A stretch of DNA of 64,000 nt, from assembly GCF_037975245.1 (NCBI RefSeq), contig NC_092562.1, positions 24,233,554 to 24,297,553 of the forward strand, read 5' to 3'. The notes under the pieces were generated by a model. It saw only the letters and a list, made by a program, of their open reading frames with translations, searched no databases and was not told the origin of the DNA. This document shows, one piece after another, positions 57,101 through 64,000 of this stretch (its first letter is position 1; every line of letters begins with the position of its first letter). A program made the translations under genes and the position numbers. This DNA is from Apostichopus japonicus. Taxonomy: Eukaryota; Echinodermata; Holothuroidea; Aspidochirotida; Stichopodidae.

Positions 57101-57422
57101 TCTTTTGAAACAATATCATTTTTTACCCGCACAATGTGCAGCTTAAAGTCTATGCAGACTGTTATGAACAGAAGGAAGTGAAAGATGAAGAAACATGTCT
57201 CTCAACCTAGATCAGGTAGAAAAGATGTAATTCGTGGTTTTGAATTCCGAATGCATCGCCGTCCTTTTTCTTAATTTTTTTACTTTTATTACTTTGTGAA
57301 GGTCGGGAAGTAGATCGGACTCCAGGTCACGGAAGAGGCGACACTCCTCGACTCCCTCCAGGTCGCGATCCCGCTCGGGATCAGGATCACCAGACCAATA
57401 CGAACCAAAGAAGCGCCGCTGA
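51149..57422 (+). CDS. ZRANB2: Zinc finger Ran-binding domain-containing protein 2 (splicing regulator)
   Basis: Exons: 51149-51198, 51815-51867, 52522-52624, 52754-52836, 53657-53739, 55226-55399, 56453-56685, 57302-57422 (TGA), 299 residues against about 320-330 in human. Two RanBP2-type zinc fingers: [22 protein letters not shown] (C13, C18, C29, C32) and WQCKTCGNVNWARRGEC-NLC (C67, C70, C81, C84). Both keep the N-x-N-F/W-A-R-R motif that reads GGU in RNA. They are followed by the signature GYGGGFNERENVEY, FGRKKKKFRGK, an acidic Asp/Glu stretch with repeated DLNxYxLxSDE, and a C-terminal RS domain ending EPKKRR. The protein is a nuclear spliceosome-associated factor that binds AGGUAA-like 5' splice-site sequences and alters exon choice. 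If the last intron is retained, AGG TAA stops translation at residue 260, giving a shorter isoform. Exon 1 is inferred from phase and from homology to the usual start (MS-x-x-x-x-VSEGDW). Confidence 0.96.
54655..55200 (-). mobile_element. 3' part of a non-LTR retrotransposon in a ZRANB2 intron
   Basis: The minus strand encodes, in broken frames, NSMVLPHMTYAVPVWYHY and NLRITKFLVYASKILS, then LRNRHILPKYRINLFRNSF. This is the thumb and C-terminal tail pattern of Jockey/CR1-like reverse-transcriptase ORFs. The element ends GAATAAATGAAATGAAATGA, a short-repeat 3' tail. Stops make it inactive. It ends about 25 bp upstream of exon 55226-55399. Confidence 0.75.
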
Positions 57423-57757
57423 AGGTTGATCTCTTCGGTTAAAGGTTTGGCGGTAACACAGTACATGACTGTATCAGATTGTTATACAACCAATTTTAAC
57501 TGATTAAAGATGCTCTTAGCCATTTCTATTCAACTCGCTGTTAGTGTTCCTTGGAGATGCACTGTTTGCACTGTTGCTGATAGGTTTATGTTAAGGAATG
57601 GTTCACAGTGGGGTCACTTTCATACTTCAACCATCAAGTTTTCAAAATGGTGGATAAGGAGAGAGGAGACTCTACCGAGCTATTTAACCAATGAAAATCT
57701 ATTCCTGTCTAAATTGACGAACAAGTAGTATATCAGGCAGACACATCCTTGTTGAAT

Positions 57758-57763
57758 AATAAA
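57758..57763 (+). promoter_or_regulatory. Likely poly(A) signal of ZRANB2
   Basis: AATAAA in the context TTGAATAATAAAAGTGATTG, 336 bp after the stop codon, followed by T-rich sequence. Confidence 0.65.
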
Positions 57764-59479
57764 AGTGATTGATTTAGACCTACTTCTCTATCCTCTCTCA
57801 CAAGTATCATTTTCATTTGTCTTCCATTGTCGTATTTGAGAAAAACAGACCTTTGGCAACATTGGTATCATCTGTACCTCAAATGAAACCTTTCCAAATT
57901 TTGGTTTGATTAAACACCTACAAACTAGAATTGTTTGATGATTAGTAATTTAGTACCAGCTGGTCTCCAAATTTGCACATGATTTGAGAATCTCTTTGAT
58001 TCGTCTCAAAATAATAAAAACTATTATAAAGTAATCCCTGACACAGGATCACGTTTATTTACTGACCGTTCCATTGCTTTACAATTTTTGACGATATCAT
58101 CGGGAAGAGAGAAAAAAAGACATTAGAAATAGATGTGGAAACTTGGAAATGGTGTTGAAAGGTTGAAGGAGTTGGCTTTTGTAAATGTTAATTTTGCATA
58201 TACTTGTACACTTGAATGTTTTTTACCCAGAGTTTGATATTAGAGGAGGCACAATACTGTAACTATCATTATTGGTCTATCTGATAGAGAGATTCTGTCA
58301 ATATATTGGCATTATGGTTGTTATTAGCAGCAGAATATCCCTTTTCACTGTGCAAAAATATAGAAATTCTGCAGCAGTAATGCTCTAGTTGTCTACAGTA
58401 TCTGATAGAGATAACTTCCCCTAGCAGATAAGAGATGTCTTATTCCATTTGGGAGATATCACAGATTTAATGTTCCTTCATACAGTATACAAGGCTGAAG
58501 ACTTGATTTTAGTCAAAACAAGACATGTCATGTTTTAGTCAAAACAAAACAAGTCAAAACAAAACAAGCCACATGCGCTTCATTTTTTTTTCATCAATTC
58601 TCTGTTTTTTTCTGTATCCAAAGAAGTCGTATGAAGTTTCAGGCACATGTTTTGGTTGAATTGATAGAATTCCTGAAAACTATGGGTGAACATTAACATT
58701 TGACGCTGCATTGAGGAGGTGACATTCTTATTTCATTTAGCCCTTAAAGAAGAACTCCAGAGCTTTAACATATTTTAGAAAGCTGAATATCTCAAAGATC
58801 AGAATTGCCAATTTGGAAACATTACTAAGCAGTGCACACAATTGTTTTCTTATAACGACTATAACGTAAAATGACTATAAATTTCTACCTAATTTAATTA
58901 GAATCGTTGGGGATTACCTCACCGAGCCCCACCTTTTGTACTTTTGTTGGTAATCGATTCAATTTCTTTACTAACCTTCTAATTTCTCTCCATTTCTGTC
59001 TTTACAGGTCCGTTGGTTAATCTGCTCGAGTAAGTACAAGGGCAAGAAGTAAGTTTCTAGTGCTGCAAAAAAGCATAAATGTGAAAAATAACGAATTCTC
59101 AAATACCATTCTTCAACATTTTTAAGCATAGTTATTCTCATTCGATGTCTTAAATGCTGTATAGAAAATTTAATTTTGATTGAATTTTTATTTCGTTCCA
59201 AAGTTGCTTTGCCAACTGGTAATCGAGATCTGTACGCTAATTATTTATAACATGATATTTGAAGTTTGCATTTTTCTGATCCCATTTTCAAATATTTGCA
59301 AAAGGAAGGCATGAACCTAAATTTCTATCTCTGGCATTATGTGACCCGTTGCATCAACAGTTAGCTCTTCCTCAACCCCACACCCCTTATCTCTCCCCCC
59401 ACCCCCCTCAGAGACAAAACAAAACACTCCACTTTGGATAGTTTGACACTCCAATGTGTTATGAAAAGTGCCTCTAAGA
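57764..59479. other. Downstream non-coding DNA after ZRANB2
   Basis: AT-rich sequence with no gene signature. A possible acceptor at 59007 (TCTTTACAG followed by GTCCGTTGGTTAA) could serve as an alternative 3' exon, but nothing requires it. Confidence 0.5.
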
Positions 59480-59880
59480 CAGGGTTGTCCAACCTACGGC
59501 CCGCGGGCCACAATCCGGCCCGCCGCAGGGTTGCGTCCGGCCCGCCAGAGATGCTCTACGGTGCGAAATTTTAGTGAGCAGATTTGTTGATAACAATTTG
59601 GAGCTATATAATCAATCATTCGAACCTTCTGGGTCCAAAAAACTGCATACAGGTCAGTTTGTGTGACACTCTCTCAGCGGAGGGGGGGGGGCGGCAGAAC
59701 TTTATTCATCTGTTTTATCAGGAAGGAAAATAAATCAGTGCGCTCCGCGCGCAGTGCTCACATTTTGTTACCTTGGGCTTCGGGCAAAAATCGGAAAATC
59801 GAGCATAGGGTTCATGCGGCCCCCTCCTTCATCCTAATCATTCCATGTGGCCCTCCTCTGTAAAAGGTTGGACAACCCTG
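59480..59880. mobile_element. hAT-type MITE, family 4, 401 bp (intact ends)
   Basis: Perfect 16-bp terminal inverted repeats, CAGGGTTGTCCAACCT at the left and its reverse complement at the right, are flanked by a perfect 8-bp target duplication, CTCTAAGA (59472-59479 and 59881-59888). Subterminal GGCCCGCGGGCC is typical of the CAGGGTTGTCCAACC group of Charlie-like hAT elements. It has no coding capacity and appears recent. Confidence 0.96.
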
Positions 59881-61954
59881 CTCTAAGAGGTGAAATCTCT
59901 TTCCTTTAACTTTTCTTTTTAAAGGGTTTGCATGACATTGGTACACTTTGACAATTAAAATGATTGGCATTAGTATTTTTCGTTTCATAAGGTTAATTCT
60001 AAAGAGATGTTTTGGTGGAAACAATATTCTAGAAGCACCACTGTTAAACATAAAAAACTGGTGACTCTGTGATGTCATATTTAGACTTGCTCAATGTCGA
60101 GTTTCTTTTGCATATTAACATCAACATTTGCAACAATGTTTTTATTTTGGCTTAGTTTATTTGGTAGATCACTGCTATGTAGTTCACTGTTAACTTTCTA
60201 ACACAGTACGGATATGGTTAGGGTGTTCTTCTGGAATGTCCCAGTAGATCTTTTCCTTTTGAAAGTATCTATCTGGTCACTCGTTGCAGTCGCCCGAAAA
60301 TAAAATTGCAAATGCATAATATCGGCTGAAGTCAGGGAAATACTTTCCACTCTCGAAATATTAAGGTTTTCTTAATTGTTTTTCGTTTTATTAAATACTG
60401 TCCTGTCCTAATTGATACACAACTGTTGGGGCTTGACTATTGTTTTTTAATTACCAGGGGACATATTGAAGATTTATGCAAAATCTGAATGGTGTAAGGC
60501 TATTAAATGTCATTTTATATGCACTAAGTATTATATGTTTACCCTTGTATGCTATAAAATTTGTGAACATGAGATATAAAGAGTGGAAAAGGAGGGGGGG
60601 GGGGAGAATGGGGGTTGGAGAGGGGTCAGAAAGAAGGACATTGATAGTGTTTGTGATGTTTTTGCAAGTGATATTTTGTGCTGTAAGTTAATACAATACT
60701 CTCATATTTTTTTGGTAGTATCAAACTGGGACATTTTCAAGATTTTTTTGTTTATGTAGTTTTAAATGGTTGTGTCAAGAGCATAGAGGGTAAGAAAGAA
60801 GATATGTAAGAGAGAAGTGGAACCTGCATGTTTATAGCTCTTTTGTTGCTGATAAACCCTGTTTGTAAAAGTTATCATTTTCACTAAATCTAGAGACATG
60901 ATTCGAAAAAAATAAGTGGTAATATGTTTAGTCATTTTTGTTTGAAAAACATATCATTTTAAGGTGGGGGGGGGGGGAACAATAATCTTTTGGAAAATGG
61001 ATAAGTTGCTGTAGGCTACGGCAGTGATGTAGAGAAAAACAACATTAGAGCATAGGGCAGCAGAATGGCTTCAACACCATTTAAATTGGGGTGGGGTTTT
61101 ATTGGAACTTTTGGAGGAGGGGGCAGGGTACAATTGGGCATCATAGCAGTTATTGGCTTAAAGTTCATTTATTGATAAGATGTGATTGACCTGTTCAGAG
61201 AGAGAGAGACAGAACCAGAATGTGAGCTTTGGTGACAGAATTTACCTACCGGTACTGAAATGAAAGCTGATGGACATCTTTATCACACAGTGACTTCTCA
61301 AAGATGTTAGGGCCAAATTTTGCTTTTAACCTTGAGCCAATCTGTACATTTTTTTCTTAAGAGAAACTTTTCTTAAGACAAAATTGGTTTGGCCTATATT
61401 AAAGGGACCATATCGTGATTTTAAATGGATCCTTGAGGGTATTAAAATTCCATGTATTCCTGGGCCCCTTTATTGACCTTGGCTTGTTTGTAATATTTCA
61501 AGAAATGTTGGCTTATGTACAAAGTTGGAGGATTACTGAATGGTCACTTTATTCAGAGCAGCAACTTTTTGATGCTTCCCAAAAGTACTGCGAGTAAAAG
61601 AGAATACTTACAGCAGAAATGTTTATTTCATGTTGAGGTGGTGGACTCAAGGCTTGTATCGTCACATGTGAAATCACATTCCATAAAATTTTTAATTTTC
61701 TCCTTCTTTTGGAATGTGTTATTTCAGTGACCAATAGGGGTTACACAAAGTGCTATGAAAAAATGTTGACGTATGAAATCGTATTTTTTGATCGATGGTT
61801 TTTCAGTTTTGAAAGAAATGTTTGTTACATGACCAAAATATGAATGCAGCTACTGAAAAAAAAGGAAATCACTGATTTTTTTGTCTTTCTTGATGTCGAT
61901 CTGATTGCCATGTGCATTATTACTGCAGGATTGATTTAGGCTGTACCATTTGCA
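59881..61954. other. Intergenic DNA
   Basis: AT-rich sequence with G-runs near 60594 and 60965 and a short GA repeat near 61198. No exon, RNA gene or complete mobile element could be supported. Confidence 0.55.
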
Positions 61955-62713
61955 GGTGCGTATCCAGGGGGGGGCGTTGGGGGCGCGCGCCCCCCGGGTA
62001 AGAAAAAGAGAAGAGAAAAAAAAGAGAAGAAAAAAGGAAAAAAGAGGGGGGAAAAGGAGAAGGAGAGGAAGGAAGGGAAAAGAAAAAGAAGAAAGAGAGA
62101 AAAAGGAGAAAAAGAGGGAGTAAAAGCAAAACGCGAAGACACCGGGAAGAGAAAGAGGAACAGTGACATCATTACAGCGCTGAAGGGTAGCTAGTGACGG
62201 ATCAATGATTTCGTAAAAGTGTGACTCACCTTACCCCTACACCGACAACTCCATTTTTTGACGTTTCCATTTTCCTCTCTCACTAATGATCTATATATAT
62301 ACTATATATGGTCTATCATAACGCGTGTGTAGAATTGTGCTATGAAACCAACTGTGGCTGGTCTCGAACTCGACCGTGTCGTCGGGGAACATGACGCATT
62401 TTAGGATGGGGGCGACCGCCCGCCCCCCCCCCCAGCATTTTTTAAATGATATCGCTAAGTAATTTCAAAATAGAAAGTGCTTAGAGGCAACTTACAAGGC
62501 CTGGGAAGTGTCATTTCCAGCGATCTGGGAGACATTTTCGGCCAAAATTTGCTTGTACGCTTCGCGCTAACAAATGGTCCTGGGTAGTGCCATTTCCAGC
62601 GATCTGGGAGGCAAAATTTTCTTGTACGCTTCGCGCCAACCTATGGTGGCGCTACGCTTAGATAATTTGCCTACAGGCTTCGCACCTCCCTTGGCAAATT
62701 CCTCGCTACGCGC
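61955..62713. mobile_element. Composite of transposon remnants
   Basis: The left end, CAGGTGCGTATCCAGGGGGG, is related to the left end of the element at 27689. The right end, CTACGCGCCTG at 62713, is another CAGGCG-type terminus in reverse. Between them are a polypurine tract and, at about 62500-62680, two tandem minus-strand copies of part of the shared stem-loop module (CTTGTACGCTTCGCGC twice). The flanks show no matching target duplication, so this is probably more than one element. Confidence 0.55.
61998..62160 (+). repeat. Polypurine tract of about 140-160 bp
   Basis: Almost uninterrupted A and G on the + strand (irregular GAAAAAGAGAAG-type units) from 61998 to about 62120, then a slightly less pure part to 62160. 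The Phe/Ser/Leu-rich minus-strand frames across it are artefacts. Confidence 0.9.
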
Positions 62714-63071
62714 CTGTTCGAATTTGTAACGCAAACAGCAGATATCACATCATATCAGTGAGCATGAAAATGGCGTTCCAGGATGAAAAGCCTCAAAACT
62801 GTCCGACTTGCCTGAAAAAATAACCAAAAATTTTCGCGCGCAAAGCGCGCGTTCAACGTGTTCATGCCAATATCATATAAGCAAGCATCGGTTATTACAT
62901 CGCATGCCATCATGTACCGTACGGTCCGTTCAAATTGCGCAGTATACCGCGGGATGCTAATGTAAACAACGACATGTCTCATGTAGATGTATAAAAAGCA
63001 TGGAGGTCCAATTATGTCAAAACTCTCTTTTACATTAGTAATGGCGAATTAGGGCCTGCACCCCCGCCGCG

Positions 63072-63451
63072 CAGTGGCGGAGCGTCCATATGGTCAGGGG
63101 GGGCGGATGCCTCCCCCCAGACGGACTCAAATGGACTGCTGGCGCCTTTTCAGCTCTTTACCACTTTTTACTTATTCTAGATTATTGACTTTTTTATTGC
63201 GCTCTCATCTACTTATTGACATTTGTCACATTTTCTTGGTGTAATTTGGCGATGACACCTTATTCTTCGTTTATCTGCAAATTACCCAGGCCCGGAAAGG
63301 GTCATTTCCTGCGATCTAGGGAGTATCTTTACTCAAAAATTTTCTGTACGCTACGCGCCAACCAGTGGTGGCGCTCCGCTTAGATAGTGTCGAAAGCGCC
63401 CCTTCAGACCATTCTCGCCACTCCTGACCAATACCCCTAGCTCCGCCACTG
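63072..63451 (-). mobile_element. Non-autonomous hAT-type element, family 1, copy 3 (intact, inverted)
   Basis: Element of 380 bp with CAGTGGCGGAGCGTCC and AGCTCCGCCACTG ends, flanked by a perfect 8-bp target duplication, CCGCCGCG (63064-63071 and 63452-63459). It is the reverse complement of the copies at 320 and 9365. The target GCCGCCGCGCCTCC resembles a terminus of family 2, so it may have inserted into another element's end. Confidence 0.95.
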
Positions 63452-63459
63452 CCGCCGCG

Positions 63460-64000
63460 CCTCCTACGCCTATGTGTGTAGTGTTCGGTTGAAGGAAATA
63501 TCTGCTATTTTTTCATTTCCTTCAACCAAGTTTTATAATAGCCGTTATAACAGGTTGCAATATTTCTACACCAATAAATTAACTGTGTCTGAATTTTCCA
63601 AAATTTCTGACCAACATTCTACATCACACTTCCCTCTACTCGTGCAATTTTGACCGGTCTCTTAGGGGTTGAAGGAAGTTTTTTCTATATTGGTTGTCCA
63701 TAGATGAAATTTTGTACAAGATTATGGGTATGTTTTCAAGTGAGTTTATTCACGAGAAATGTGAATTTTCAAATTCTGAACATATATGGGGCTTAAAACC
63801 TTGAAAAGTGGGGCTGACGGGTATTGTGGGCCGCGACGTAGAATCACCTACAAAAGCAAAGACCCACAGGAGATGCGATCAGGTCGAACATGATGTGTGC
63901 CGGGTTGACAATCTTCAAAAAGGTTATGGATGGAAAAAAAAAAAACTGTTAGGAAATACTTGGTTCTCAGGCAAAAAGTGTACATCTGGTTGGTCATTTC
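63460..64000. other. Right-hand edge, no gene seen
   Basis: AT-rich DNA containing a hairpin with 13-bp perfect arms, GGTTGAAGGAAAT (63487-63499) and ATTTCCTTCAACC (63515-63527), with the stem motif repeated once as GGTTGAAGGAAG near 63667. This may be the end of another element that leaves the window. Confidence 0.5.

Noticed and set aside
59008..59060. Alternative last exon for ZRANB2
   Set aside because: An acceptor-like site exists and would give a short ending, but the exon at 57302 already completes an RS domain ending in KKRR, and a poly(A) signal precedes this site.
62000..62172. Phe/Leu/Ser-rich minus-strand frames resembling membrane proteins
   Set aside because: Direct consequence of the polypurine tract. 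No signal beyond composition.

Overview
The window is nuclear DNA of an intron-rich animal. Every recognisable gene is split by GT-AG introns of about 0.1 to 2 kb, and most introns carry transposon debris. The DNA is AT-rich. The protein content (a two-phosphatase-domain receptor PTP, metazoan ZRANB2 and SREK1IP1) is that of a bilaterian. The mix of tRNA-derived SINEs, L2-like and L1/Tx1-like LINE fragments, many hAT-type non-autonomous elements and repeated TAGGCCTA words suggests a marine invertebrate deuterostome, perhaps an echinoderm. The phylum is an inference, not read from the sequence.

Four protein genes lie on the + strand. (1) 907-25028: the 3' part of a receptor-type protein tyrosine phosphatase. 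I resolved 25 coding exons with one unbroken frame of 1018 residues: FN3-like ectodomain, a transmembrane segment, a catalytic D1 and a D2 with substituted KNRY and WPD residues. The 5' exons lie before the window. (2) 34867-38780: SREK1IP1, a CCHC zinc-knuckle RS/K-rich splicing partner, four exons, 179 aa. (3) 41573-47580: an unnamed secreted protein with calcium-loop (FG-GAP/VCBS-like) repeats, eight exons, 436 aa. (4) 51149-57422: ZRANB2, two RanBP2-type zinc fingers plus acidic and RS regions, eight exons, 299 aa. The joined exons of each gene stay in frame throughout.

Between genes: 25.0-26.9 kb is the receptor 3' UTR with an L1/Tx1-like fragment. 27.1-29.0 kb is an 85-bp minisatellite interrupted by a 1018-bp DNA transposon. 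30.7-32.5 kb is a decayed non-LTR retrotransposon interrupted by a U2-snRNA-like retroposed insert with a perfect 12-bp target duplication. 33.2-34.5 kb and 49.9-50.8 kb are inverted copies of one hAT-type element. 57.4-64.0 kb has no convincing gene but several mobile elements.

The most unusual signal is a GC-rich stem-loop module shared by at least four apparently different transposon families, with one compensatory base-pair change. The two splicing-factor genes flank the secreted-protein gene. I see no operon-like or pathway link among the four genes.
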